Source of the DNA: Amycolatopsis acidicola
GTDB lineage: Bacteria; Actinomycetota; Actinomycetes; Mycobacteriales; Pseudonocardiaceae
Length of the DNA: 64,000 nt
Direction: 5' to 3'
Assembly (NCBI RefSeq): GCF_007713735.2
Contig: NZ_VMNW02000025.1
Location: 1-64,000 of the forward strand
Under the pieces are notes generated by a model that did no database searches, had not been told where the DNA came from, and saw nothing but the letters and a program-made list of their open reading frames with translations. Shown here in pieces: positions 1 through 9,014 of this stretch. Numbering within the stretch: the stretch's first letter is position 1; each line of letters begins with the position of its first letter. A program made the translations under genes and the position numbers.

Positions 1-231
1 GGGATCGCCTCCTCAAGAATTCCCACCCGCCAGCCCGACCACCACCCCCGGCGGACACGCTCCGCGCGACAGCACCCTCACAGCGTCCGCGCTGTCCTCG
101 CCAGGAACCGCCCACCCGTCTCCCACCGCCACCCTCAACCGACACGCTCCGCGCGACTCCACCGATTCAAACCCCCGGCGGTGCCAGCGCACGGCCCACA
201 GCAAGCGGCTCCGCCCCTTATGAACCAGCAC
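1..231. other. Non-coding stretch with short direct repeats
   Basis: I see no gene here. The 17-mer gacacgctccgcgcgac occurs at 54-70 and again at 141-157, and acccccggcgg occurs at 44-54 and 171-181, so an approximately 90-130 bp unit looks partly duplicated. A small hairpin (acagcg, tccg, cgctgt) lies at 80-95. The region follows the stop of the leftward dioxygenase gene and may contain its transcript end, but no strong terminator is visible. Confidence 0.4.
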
Positions 232-1293
232 CTAGCGGTACACCGCGAAGGGTTTGGTGGAGTTGAACACCTCCGTGGTGACCAAAGTGGACCATTCCCG
301 GCCGAGGCCCAGTTCCTGGACGGCCCCGAAGAGGCAGAACCAGTTCAGGATCTCGTGCTGTCCGGCCGCCACCACCTCGTGGCTCGTCACCGCGGCCAGC
401 TCGTCGAAACGGTCCTCGGTCATCAGCCGGTAAAGTCGTTCGTCGGCCTCGGTGTCCGGCCGGATGTGCCACAGCGCGTCGGCGAGGAACGCGTGCGACC
501 AGCTCGACGAGGCGATGAAGGCCACGCGCTGGTCGCTCCCGGCGAAGTGCCGCGCGATCGCCTGCCCCACCGCCATGCAGCGCGCGGGGCTGGGTCCGGA
601 GGGATCGAGCTTTTCGTCGGCGATGTCGGCGAAGCGGGCGAGCCCGCCTTTCCGGGCGATCGCGTGCTGCCCGTAACAGTTCACGGTGACCGGTAAGAGG
701 CGATAAGGGAATTCCGCGCCCGCGTGCTCGTAGTCGAGGAACAACTGGGTGTTCAGGATCGCGTGCGGGAAATGCGCGCCGGCCCGCTTTCGGTACGAGT
801 AGGCCATGTCGACGCCGTCGTTGATCACCCCGTCGGCGAGTTCCCTTGCCGTTTTCGCGTCCCCGCGCAGCGTGACGTGGAAGTCGTCCGGCAGGCCCCA
901 GGCGTTGGGGCTGCCGCGTTCGTTCATGACCTCGAACGCGGGGACCTCGAGATCGTCGTAGGCGAGCACGCAGAACGGCGGGACGACCTCTTCGCGGAAG
1001 TTCTCGTACTGGTCGTCGCCCCACACGACGACCACGTCCGGGCCGAACTCGTCGAGCGCGGCGCGGCACCGGGCGAGCCCGTCGAGGAGCCGGGCCCGGT
1101 GCGTCGCGGCCGAGGAACGGCCCTGGTCCTGGCCCCATTCCGCCCGCATCGTTTCGGCCCAGTTCGCGGGATCCTTTTCCTCGCCGGGAATCCCGGGGTC
1201 CTCGAGCGTCCACCGGAGCAGGCCTGCCATGTGCTCGTCCGTGCCGGCGAGCAGCGGGTAGTGCGTCATGCCGATCCCGAGGAACCGGCTCAT
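232..1293 (-). CDS. Class III extradiol ring-cleavage dioxygenase (LigB-like)
   Basis: This 353-residue protein resembles the catalytic LigB-type subunit of class III extradiol dioxygenases, cytoplasmic non-heme Fe(II) enzymes that open catechol-type rings next to the two hydroxyls. It has an N-terminal GMTHYPLL segment with a likely iron-ligand His, a GDDQYENF segment near residue 90 and a C-terminal ASSSWSHAF segment typical of the fold. Length fits the family. Its ATG overlaps the stop of the small upstream gene (ATGA), so the two are translated together. It lies back to back with a Rieske oxygenase operon, which makes it the likely ring-opening step after dihydroxylation and dehydrogenation. 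The exact substrate cannot be read from the sequence. Confidence 0.85.
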   Translation of the reverse strand: MSRFLGIGMTHYPLLAGTDEHMAGLLRWTLEDPGIPGEEKDPANWAETMRAEWGQDQGRSSAATHRARLLDGLARCRAALDEFGPDVVVVWGDDQYENFREEVVPPFCVLAYDDLEVPAFEVMNERGSPNAWGLPDDFHVTLRGDAKTARELADGVINDGVDMAYSYRKRAGAHFPHAILNTQLFLDYEHAGAEFPYRLLPVTVNCYGQHAIARKGGLARFADIADEKLDPSGPSPARCMAVGQAIARHFAGSDQRVAFIASSSWSHAFLADALWHIRPDTEADERLYRLMTEDRFDELAAVTSHEVVAAGQHEILNWFCLFGAVQELGLGREWSTLVTTEVFNSTKPFAVYR

Positions 1294-1547
1294 GGCCGGG
1301 CCTTTCCGTCCAGGGGCAGCACGACGACGTTCGAGGTCCCCAGGTGGAACCAGTTCACCCCGTCGTCGTCCGGTTCGTGCGGGAGGATTTCCACGGTGGT
1401 GAACGGGACCCCGGCGGGATCGTGCGTGCCCACGATGATGTTGACGTCGCAGCCGACGGAGCGGACGTGCAGGATCTTGTCCGGTCCTTCGGCGTCGTGA
1501 TGCTCGACGATGCGCATTCCGGTGACGGTAACCAGCAAGGCCGCCAT
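1290..1547 (-). CDS. Small protein of unknown function, partner of the extradiol dioxygenase
   Basis: A protein of about 85 residues, with ATG chosen at 1547 (MAALLVTVTG); an alternative ATG at 1517 would give 75 residues. A longer frame would run into the start of the divergent oxygenase gene and is unlikely. I do not recognise a domain. The sequence looks like a compact beta-rich protein with a DGVNWFHLG segment and no membrane segment or signal peptide. Its stop overlaps the start of the LigB-like gene, so it is probably cotranscribed and may be a small subunit or accessory of that enzyme. That role is inference from position only. Confidence 0.5.
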   Translation of the reverse strand: MAALLVTVTGMRIVEHHDAEGPDKILHVRSVGCDVNIIVGTHDPAGVPFTTVEILPHEPDDDGVNWFHLGTSNVVVLPLDGKARP

Positions 1548-1617
1548 GGGGCGGTGCGGTTCCAGCGGCCGGAACCGCGGCCCACCGGGCGTGTCGGCGT
1601 TCCTAACGTCAGCGCCC
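1548..1617. promoter_or_regulatory. Divergent promoter region, dioxygenase cluster
   Basis: This 70-bp gap separates the leftward ring-cleavage pair from the rightward Rieske operon and must hold both promoters. TAACGT at 1604-1609 is a plausible -10 element for the rightward operon. It ends eight bases before the ATG at 1618, which fits a leaderless mRNA. I found no clear -35 element and no convincing operator palindrome. No regulator gene adjoins the cluster inside the window. Confidence 0.35.
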
Positions 1618-2928
1618 ATGTCCTACGTCATCGACGACCGGCAAGCATCGCTCTTCCAGGTCAACCGCGAGGTCTTCACCTCGCGGGAGATCTTCGAAAA
1701 GGAGCGGGAACTCGTCTTCGGCCCGGCCTGGCTCTACGCCGGGCACGAGTCGGAACTCCCGCGCCGCAACGACTTCCGCACCCGTGACGTCGGCGGCCGG
1801 TCGGTCATCTTCAACCGCGACCGCCACGGCGACGTCCGCGTGCTGCTCAACACCTGCCGGCACCGGGGCGCTTCGCTGTGCCGGCATCCGGCCGGTAACG
1901 CCAAGATCTTCACCTGCTTCTACCACGGCTGGGCCTACCGCAACTCGGGCGAACTGGTGAACGTGCCCGCCGCCGAGGACTACGCGCGCTCCCCCGTCGA
2001 GGTCTACCAAGGTCTTCCCGGGCCACGGGTGGAGTCCTACCGCGGCTTCTACTTCGTCAACTTCTCCGCGGACCCACCGGATCTCCACGCCTGGCTGGGC
2101 ACTTCGGCCTACCTGCTCGACCTCGCCGCCGACCAGTCCGAAGACGGGATCGAGATCCTGCCCGGAACGCACGACTACACGCTGAACGCCAACTGGAAAC
2201 TGCTCGTGGAGAACAGCATCGACGGCTACCACGCGAAATCGGTGCACCACACCTACTTCGAGATGATGAGGGAGCTGGGCCAGACCCCGCCGATGCTGGG
2301 CGACGCCGGCACCAACGGCGTCCCGCCCGCGGGCCTCGGCACCGAGTTCGGCCATGGGCACGCCACCCTGATGTACCCGGGCAACGGGCTGCCGCTGGCA
2401 ACGGAAACCGTCACCCGCGACCTTGGCGTGCTGCGGGCCCGCGCGGCCGAACGGTTCGGCGAGTCCTACGCGGCGGCGGTGTTCGACCTGGCCCGCAACA
2501 CGATCTTCTTCCCCAACTTCGTGCTGATCGACCTGAACTTCGGCATGATACTGCGGACGATCATGCCGCTGGGCCCGGACCGCACCCAGGTCTCCAGCTG
2601 GCAGATCGCGCCCCGCGGCCTGGGGCAGGAATCGTTGCGGTACCGCATCGACAACGCCCTGACGTTCTGGGGCCCGGCCGGCCTGGCCACGCCCGACGAC
2701 GTCGAAGCGCTCGAACAGGCGCAGCGCGGATTCAGCGCGCGGCGCGAGATGCCGTGGTCGGACATCTCCAAGGGGATGGGCAAACCCCGGCCGGCCGCCA
2801 ACGACGAACTGCAGATGCGCGCGTGGTGGCGGCAGTGGAACGCCGTCGTGACCGGCGAAGAACGGCCGCGCGAGGTCGACGAGTTCGTGCCGTTCGACCG
2901 GCCCGCCCGCGAGACCCAGGGAGCCTGA
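1618..2928 (+). CDS. Aromatic ring-hydroxylating dioxygenase, alpha subunit (Rieske)
   Basis: This 436-residue protein is the catalytic large subunit of a Rieske non-heme iron oxygenase, which adds both atoms of O2 to an aromatic ring to give a cis-dihydrodiol. The Rieske [2Fe-2S] ligands are visible as C80-x-H82 and C100-x2-H103. The mononuclear iron site is visible as DGYHAKSVHHTYF near residue 205, with two His ligands and the bridging Asp. Length matches alpha subunits of the benzoate/biphenyl type. The beta subunit starts two bases after its stop, then ferredoxin, SDR and reductase follow, a complete three-component system. ATG 1618 begins the first conserved segment; upstream in-frame codons overlap the divergent gene. 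Confidence 0.92.
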   Translation: MSYVIDDRQASLFQVNREVFTSREIFEKERELVFGPAWLYAGHESELPRRNDFRTRDVGGRSVIFNRDRHGDVRVLLNTCRHRGASLCRHPAGNAKIFTCFYHGWAYRNSGELVNVPAAEDYARSPVEVYQGLPGPRVESYRGFYFVNFSADPPDLHAWLGTSAYLLDLAADQSEDGIEILPGTHDYTLNANWKLLVENSIDGYHAKSVHHTYFEMMRELGQTPPMLGDAGTNGVPPAGLGTEFGHGHATLMYPGNGLPLATETVTRDLGVLRARAAERFGESYAAAVFDLARNTIFFPNFVLIDLNFGMILRTIMPLGPDRTQVSSWQIAPRGLGQESLRYRIDNALTFWGPAGLATPDDVEALEQAQRGFSARREMPWSDISKGMGKPRPAANDELQMRAWWRQWNAVVTGEERPREVDEFVPFDRPARETQGA

Positions 2929-2929
2929 A

Positions 2930-3412
2930 ATGACGACGCCCACCCGCGCGGAGATCGAGGATTTCCTTTACCGGGAAGCCTCCCTGCTCGACGACTGGCG
3001 GCTGGAGGAATGGCTGGAGCTGTTCACTCTCGACTGCACGTACGAAGTCCCGGCCACCGACGCGCCCGGCTCCGACCCTGCCTTGACGTGGTCGCTCATC
3101 CACGACCGCCGCACCATGCTCGAACAGCGCGTGGTCCGGCTGAAGAAACCCGAGGCGCACGCGGAGTTCCCGCATTCACGGACCAGCCGGATCATCGGCA
3201 ACGTCCGGATTCTCGGCCGCGCCGCGGATTCGGTGTCGGTGTCCGCGAGTTTCCTGGTGTCGCGGATGAAGGCGGGGAAGTTCGACCAGTACGCGGGCCA
3301 CTACTTCTACGAGCTGGTGCCGGGACCGGAAACGCTGAAGATCCGCCGGAAGAAGGCCGTGCTCTCGCACGACCGGCTGGATCCGCAGGGCAAGATCTCG
3401 TTCGTCCTTTGA
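2930..3412 (+). CDS. Aromatic ring-hydroxylating dioxygenase, beta subunit
   Basis: This 160-residue protein is the small subunit that packs with the Rieske alpha subunit in an (alpha-beta)3 hexamer. It has the NTF2-like cone fold typical of the family. The N-terminus has the usual helix with EIEDFLYREA and a following WLELF segment, and the C-terminus ends with RRKKAVLSHDRL, a conserved feature of beta subunits. It has no catalytic metal of its own and mainly supports assembly. The gene starts two bases after the alpha-subunit stop, so translation is coupled. Confidence 0.9.
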   Translation: MTTPTRAEIEDFLYREASLLDDWRLEEWLELFTLDCTYEVPATDAPGSDPALTWSLIHDRRTMLEQRVVRLKKPEAHAEFPHSRTSRIIGNVRILGRAADSVSVSASFLVSRMKAGKFDQYAGHYFYELVPGPETLKIRRKKAVLSHDRLDPQGKISFVL

Positions 3413-3424
3413 GGAGTGACCGCG

Positions 3425-3745
3425 ATGAACCGCATTCTGGCCTGCGCGGCCGAGGAACTCGAGGACGGCGAGGCGATGACCGTGGCAGGGGACCACGAGG
3501 CGATCGCCGTGTACAAAGTGGACGGTGAGTTCTACGCGACCTCCGACGTGTGCACGCACGAGAAGTGGTCGCTCGGCGAGGAAGGTGATCTCGACGGTTT
3601 CGAAGTCACCTGCACGCTGCACAACGCCCGCTTCGACGTCCGCGACGGGAAGGCTCTGTGCTTCCCCGCGACGGTGAACCTGCGCCGTTATGCCACCACC
3701 GTCGAGGATGGCAAGGTCTACGTGCTGGCGGGCGATCATGAGTGA
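3425..3745 (+). CDS. Rieske-type ferredoxin of the ring-hydroxylating dioxygenase
   Basis: This 106-residue protein carries electrons from the ferredoxin reductase to the oxygenase. The Rieske ligands are visible as CTH and CTLH, separated by about 16 residues, in a small all-beta protein of usual length for BphF/BedB-type ferredoxins. I start it at ATG 3425 because GAGGA at 3411-3415 is well spaced for it; the in-frame GTG at 3416 directly abuts that motif. The last codons overlap the start of the next gene by eight bases. The set has both a separate ferredoxin and a separate reductase, as in class II-III three-component oxygenases. Confidence 0.9.
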   Translation: MNRILACAAEELEDGEAMTVAGDHEAIAVYKVDGEFYATSDVCTHEKWSLGEEGDLDGFEVTCTLHNARFDVRDGKALCFPATVNLRRYATTVEDGKVYVLAGDHE

Positions 3746-4493
3746 GCGCTTCGCCGGACGCGTCGTTGTCGTCACCGGCGGCGCGAGCCCGATCGGGTTC
3801 GGCATCGCCGCCCGTCTCGCGCGGGAAGGCGCCACCCTGGTCCTGGGTGATCTGGACAGCGACCGCCTGCAGGCCGCGGCGGACGAACTCGGCGCGGCCG
3901 CCCACGCCGGGGACCTGAGCCGCCGGGAAACCGCCGAGGCGTTGATTTCGCTGGCAGGACGGCCGGACGTGCTGATCAACTGCGCCGGTGGTGGCGTCAT
4001 CCTGCCCACGCCGGCGCACACGGAGGAAACGCTGCGGGCGACCATCGATCGCAACCTGTGGACCACGCTCTACTGCACCCTGGCCGCGTTGCCCCTCATG
4101 GCCCGGGCCGGGTACGGCCGGATCGTGAACATCGGCGCGGAATCGGTGCGCAACGGCCTCTACCGGCACGCCGTCTACAACGCGGCCAAAGGCGGCGTGC
4201 ACGCGTTCGCCACCGGGCTGGCACGGGAGTACGCCGAACACGGAATCACCGTGAACACCGTGGCGCCGGCCTGGATCACCACCCCGGAAGCAGACGCTCG
4301 CCTCGCCGCCGCACCCGAGGCGGAACGCCGTGACATGGCGGGGTTCTTCGACCGGATCCGCGCGACGATCCCCATGCGGCGCCCCGGAACCGTCGCCGAA
4401 GTGGCCGCCGCGGTCGCCTTCGTCGCGTCCGAGGAGGCGTCCTACCTCACCGGGCAGACCATCAGCGTCAACGGCGGCAGCTCGATGCTCTGA
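3738..4493 (+). CDS. SDR-family dehydrogenase, probable cis-dihydrodiol dehydrogenase
   Basis: This 251-residue short-chain dehydrogenase has the N-terminal nucleotide-binding pattern TGGASPIGFGIA and the catalytic YNAAK motif near residue 155, preceded by a Ser in GAESV. An Asp at the end of beta-2 (LGDLDSD) suggests NAD(H). Between the ferredoxin and ferredoxin reductase of a Rieske system, the most likely job is to oxidise the cis-dihydrodiol back to a catechol, feeding the divergent extradiol enzyme. The start overlaps the ferredoxin stop. SDR sequence alone does not fix the substrate. Confidence 0.8.
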   Translation: MSERFAGRVVVVTGGASPIGFGIAARLAREGATLVLGDLDSDRLQAAADELGAAAHAGDLSRRETAEALISLAGRPDVLINCAGGGVILPTPAHTEETLRATIDRNLWTTLYCTLAALPLMARAGYGRIVNIGAESVRNGLYRHAVYNAAKGGVHAFATGLAREYAEHGITVNTVAPAWITTPEADARLAAAPEAERRDMAGFFDRIRATIPMRRPGTVAEVAAAVAFVASEEASYLTGQTISVNGGSSML

Positions 4494-4515
4494 CGCGCCC
4501 AGGAACGGAGCACAC

Positions 4516-5718
4516 ATGCACCCCCTTCGCTCGGTCACCGTGGTCGGCGGTGGCCTTGCCGGGTTCACCGTGGCGGCCCAGCTGCGGGCGAACGGCTTCG
4601 ACGGCACGGTGCGGATCGTCGATCCGCAGGGCCTGCCCTACGACCGGCCGCCGCTGAGCAAGGCGTACCTGACCGGCGACGCCACCCTGGAGCTGGCGCC
4701 GTCCGCCTGGTACGACGACAACGCCGTCGAGGTGATCACCGGCCGTGTCACGCGGTTGTCGGCCGGTACCGGCGGTGTTCTCGTCGGCGGCAGAGAACTC
4801 GCGTCCGACGCGGTTGTCCTCGCCACCGGCGGACTCCCCCGCCCGCTGCCCGGTGGACGCGTCCTGCGCACCCGCGCCGACGCCGACAGACTGCGCGAAA
4901 CGTTGCGGCCGGGCGGCGAACTGGTGATCGTCGGCGCGGGCCTGATCGGCGCCGAAGTCGCTTCCAGCGCCAGGACTTTGGGCGTCGCGGTGACGCTGGT
5001 GGATCCCGTGGCCGTGCCCCTCGTGCCCGCAGTCGGGCCGGAGCTGGCGGTGTTCCTCCAGGCACAGCACGAAAAGCACGGGGTGCGTTTTCTCCACGGC
5101 ACGCCGTCCCGGATCGGCGGCGGTTTCGCCGAGATCGAGCGTCACGACGGCGAACGTGTGCGGGTCGGCGCGGACACGGTGCTCGCCGCGGTCGGCCTCG
5201 AAGTCCACACTGGACTCGCCTCGTCCGCCGGCCTGGCGGTCGACGGCGGGATCGTCGTCGATTCCGCCGGCAGGACAAGCAACCCCGCGATCTACGCCGT
5301 CGGCGACATCGCCCGCACGCGCCTGCCCGACGGCACCCTGCAACGCCGGGGCGAACACTGGGAGTCCGCGATGCTCGACGGCACCGCGACCGCCCGGTCA
5401 CTCCTCGGCCTCGCCGCAGACACTCGCCCGCCGCCGTGGTTCTGGTCCGATCGCTACGGCCTGCACGTGGAGGCCGTCGGCACCATGGCCGTCCCCGGTA
5501 AAACCGTCTTCCGCGAGTCCGGTCCGGCGTCGCGCCTCGCCTTCCGTCTTGACACGGACGGCCGCCTGACCGGCTGCGCGTCGATCAACGGCGGCAAGGC
5601 CTTGCGGGCCGCCCGCCGCTTGATCGCCCGCGCGGCCGTCGTCGCCCCCGAATACCTGCGGGATCCTGCGGTGGACGTCCGAAAACTCGGCCGGAACACG
5701 CGTGCTGGCACGGGGTGA
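4516..5718 (+). CDS. FAD-dependent ferredoxin reductase of the dioxygenase
   Basis: This 400-residue flavoprotein belongs to the BphA4/putidaredoxin-reductase type. It passes electrons from NAD(P)H to the Rieske ferredoxin. Visible features are the FAD-binding GGGLAGFTVA near the N-terminus, the family signature YDRPPLSKAYL around residue 41, a second Rossmann motif VGAGLIGAE near residue 138 for NAD(P)H, and the C-terminal FAD contact YAVGDIART. AGGAACGGAG just upstream acts as ribosome site for ATG 4516. It closes the dioxygenase operon; the following gene probably has its own promoter. Confidence 0.9.
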   Translation: MHPLRSVTVVGGGLAGFTVAAQLRANGFDGTVRIVDPQGLPYDRPPLSKAYLTGDATLELAPSAWYDDNAVEVITGRVTRLSAGTGGVLVGGRELASDAVVLATGGLPRPLPGGRVLRTRADADRLRETLRPGGELVIVGAGLIGAEVASSARTLGVAVTLVDPVAVPLVPAVGPELAVFLQAQHEKHGVRFLHGTPSRIGGGFAEIERHDGERVRVGADTVLAAVGLEVHTGLASSAGLAVDGGIVVDSAGRTSNPAIYAVGDIARTRLPDGTLQRRGEHWESAMLDGTATARSLLGLAADTRPPPWFWSDRYGLHVEAVGTMAVPGKTVFRESGPASRLAFRLDTDGRLTGCASINGGKALRAARRLIARAAVVAPEYLRDPAVDVRKLGRNTRAGTG

Positions 5719-5731
5719 GTCCGTCGTCGGT

Positions 5732-5744
5732 TACGCTGCCGGTC
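5732..5744 (+). promoter_or_regulatory. Probable -10 element for a leaderless gene
   Basis: TACGCT at 5732-5737 matches the actinobacterial -10 pattern TANNNT. It ends seven bases before the GTG at 5745, the usual geometry for a leaderless mRNA. No clear -35 is visible. The signal supports starting the next gene at 5745. Confidence 0.4.
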
Positions 5745-6305
5745 GTGTCCGAAAAGACCTCATCGCCCGAACCTGGGGCTCCCGTCATCGAATACCGGTC
5801 CGGGCGGTGGCTGTTCCTCGGCGGGCTGGCCCTGTTCGTCTTCTTCGGGTTGGTCGCCCTGTTCCCGGAGGCCGGGCACCCATCAGCGTCATCGAGAGCG
5901 AAGGATCTTTCTCCGACCGCCGTGTCGTTCCTCTTCGGCGCGCTCGCGCTCAGCGGCCTGTTCGTCATGATCGGCTCGGTCCCCCGCAGGCATCGTTTCG
6001 TCGTCGACGCACGGGGACTGTGGTGGTGGGCCGGCCGGAAATCCGACCTGATCGCGTGGGACGAGGTGCGCGCGGTCCGCGGCCAGGAACCGCGCCCACC
6101 GGTCAAGGGCGACCCGAACTCGAAGTCCCTGCTGCCGGCCCTGGTGTTCACCCCAGTGGACAGTGGCTTCGCGAACCGGCACGGCGCGCTGGTGAAACCC
6201 CGGCCCGACGCCGGTCCGGAAGTGGACCTGAAACTGCCGAACAGCACCACGGTCCGGCAGCTGACCCAGGAGATCACCAGAGTCCGCCCGGACCTGATCC
6301 ACTAG
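5745..6305 (+). CDS. Membrane protein of unknown function with a PH-like cytoplasmic tail
   Basis: A protein of about 186 residues with two hydrophobic membrane segments, one around WLFLGGLALFVFFGLVAL and one around FLFGALALSGLFVMIG. They are followed by a soluble C-terminal half (RRHRFVVDARGLWWWAG and on) that resembles the bacterial PH-like domain of small membrane proteins. I chose GTG 5745 because a TACGCT box sits seven bases upstream; GTG 5715, overlapping the reductase stop, would add ten residues. I do not recognise a specific function. It does not look linked to the dioxygenase pathway. Confidence 0.6.
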   Translation: MSEKTSSPEPGAPVIEYRSGRWLFLGGLALFVFFGLVALFPEAGHPSASSRAKDLSPTAVSFLFGALALSGLFVMIGSVPRRHRFVVDARGLWWWAGRKSDLIAWDEVRAVRGQEPRPPVKGDPNSKSLLPALVFTPVDSGFANRHGALVKPRPDAGPEVDLKLPNSTTVRQLTQEITRVRPDLIH

Positions 6306-6324
6306 GAACGACGACCCCGCGCCG

Positions 6325-6807
6325 CTAGCCGCCCACGGGGACGGCGGGGTGGCGGTCATCGAGAGACCTCGCCAGATGCAGGGCCTCGCCGAGCAGGTCC
6401 GCCGGGGCGCAGGCGCGTTCGACCAGGCCCTCGGCCAGTGCCGCCGCCACGCTGAAGCGCGATCCGCCCGGCACCGGGCAGATGTCGCCTCCCGACATGA
6501 CCCGGGCGCGCGCCGCGGACGCGAGCGCGTAGCCCGCGCCGATCGCGTCGCCGTTGATCGCCGCCACCACCGGGGACGCGTGGGCACGGAAGGCGCTCAG
6601 CACGTCCGCCAACCGGCTCGCCGCCTCGGGCGCGGGGTCGAGGTCCGGCGCGAACACGCCACCGGAACCGGTGAGGACGATCGGCCTGTCCCCGATATAG
6701 CCGACCGCCGCGCCGAGGCCGTCGAGCAGGTCGGCGCTCAGCACTCCTCGCGGCGCCCGCCGGATCCTGACCAGCGCGGCCGCCGTCCAATACTCCACGT
6801 CGAGCAT
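6325..6807 (-). CDS. Short crotonase-like protein (enoyl-CoA hydratase/isomerase family)
   Basis: This 160-residue protein has the N-terminal core of the crotonase fold: the first oxyanion-hole region is around VLTGSGGVFAPDLD, and the second is around AAINGDAIGAGYALA. It stops roughly 100 residues earlier than standard crotonases of about 255-260 residues, so the C-terminal trimerisation helices are absent. The loop where catalytic Glu residues normally sit (GAGYALASAARARV) has none, so hydratase activity is doubtful. ATG 6807 has a strong CTCCTC-complement ribosome site (GAGGAGG) upstream. It is divergent from the ABM gene, with a regulatory palindrome between them. Confidence 0.65.
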   Translation of the reverse strand: MLDVEYWTAAALVRIRRAPRGVLSADLLDGLGAAVGYIGDRPIVLTGSGGVFAPDLDPAPEAASRLADVLSAFRAHASPVVAAINGDAIGAGYALASAARARVMSGGDICPVPGGSRFSVAAALAEGLVERACAPADLLGEALHLARSLDDRHPAVPVGG

Positions 6808-6861
6808 CAGCGTCCTCCTCAGCACTCGGACCGAGCGTACGAGCGGAGCGCGCGCTCCCCT

Positions 6862-6876
6862 GTCTCAGATTGAGAC
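6862..6876. promoter_or_regulatory. Palindrome GTCTCA-N3-TGAGAC, copy 1
   Basis: The 15-bp sequence gtctcagattgagac is a perfect 6+6 inverted repeat with a 3-base spacer. It lies in the gap between the leftward crotonase gene and the rightward ABM monooxygenase gene. The same palindrome with a different spacer (atg) lies at 16154-16168 upstream of the propane-type monooxygenase operon. Two such sites in divergent promoter gaps 9.3 kb apart suggest one shared regulator, most simply the AcoR-type activator encoded at 16252-18033. Confidence 0.6.
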
Positions 6877-6964
6877 CCTTTCGCCCGCCGTGGTGCGCTA
6901 TCCCTGGGAACATGGAAACCGCCCTGTCCACAGCGGACGGCGCCGATCACCCGAGAGGACCGTG

Positions 6965-7291
6965 ATGATCTTCATTACCGCGAAGTTCCGCGTCCGGCCC
7001 GAGCACGCCGACGCCTGGCCGCGGATCGCGAGCGAGTTCACCGAGGCCACCCGCGCCGAGCCCGGCTGCAAGTGGTTCGACTGGTCACGCAGCATCGAGG
7101 ACCCCACCGAGTACGTGCTCGTGGAGGCGTTCGCGGACGGCGACGCGGGAGCCGCGCACGTCGGCTCCGCGCATTTCAAGGCCGCGCAGGCCGAGCTGCC
7201 GAAGTACCTGGTCGAGACGCCGCGCATCGTCAGCGTCCCGGTGGAGCAGGACGACTGGGCCGAACTGGGCGAGCTGGCCGTGCGCGACTGA
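6965..7291 (+). CDS. Antibiotic biosynthesis monooxygenase (ABM)-domain protein
   Basis: This 108-residue protein is a single ABM/dimeric alpha-beta barrel domain. The N-terminus MIFITAKFRVRP is the first beta strand, followed by the conserved EPGCKWFDW and YVLVEAFAD strands, then a His-rich helix (HVGSAHFKAA). Such proteins act as dimers; members include quinol monooxygenases, heme-degrading enzymes and proteins of unknown activity. The ribosome site GAGAGGA sits just upstream of ATG 6965. It is convergent with the monooxygenase operon and shares that operon's upstream palindrome, so it may handle a toxic or quinone-type by-product of the same pathway. That role is inferred. Confidence 0.8.
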   Translation: MIFITAKFRVRPEHADAWPRIASEFTEATRAEPGCKWFDWSRSIEDPTEYVLVEAFADGDAGAAHVGSAHFKAAQAELPKYLVETPRIVSVPVEQDDWAELGELAVRD

Positions 7292-7299
7292 CCGCACGC

Positions 7300-7333
7300 G
7301 ACGGTGCCGCCGGGACCTCCCGGCGGCACCGTC
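7300..7333. terminator. Bidirectional hairpin terminator between ABM gene and groEL
   Basis: Arms gacggtgccgccggga (7300-7315) and tcccggcggcaccgtc (7318-7333) pair perfectly over 16 bp with a very short turn. The hairpin lies between two convergent genes, nine bases after the ABM stop and nine bases after the groEL stop on the other strand, and can serve both. There is no U-tract, which is common for actinobacterial terminators. Confidence 0.75.
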
Positions 7334-7342
7334 ATCCCCGGC

Positions 7343-8998
<1,656 letters not shown>

Positions 8999-9014
8999 CT
9001 ACTTCCTTTCCGTT

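Noticed and set aside
13..231. A 72-codon leftward frame at the window start
   Set aside because: It is a translation of the short DNA repeats, with no domain or ribosome site.
1290..1619. A 109-residue version of the small dioxygenase partner starting at 1619
   Set aside because: It would begin on top of the ATG of the divergent Rieske alpha gene and leave no promoter space; the ATG at 1547 is more plausible.
6314..6350. Inverted accccgc/gcggggt as a terminator between the convergent membrane protein and crotonase genes
   Set aside because: The right arm lies inside the crotonase coding region, the stem is only 7 bp and the loop is long.
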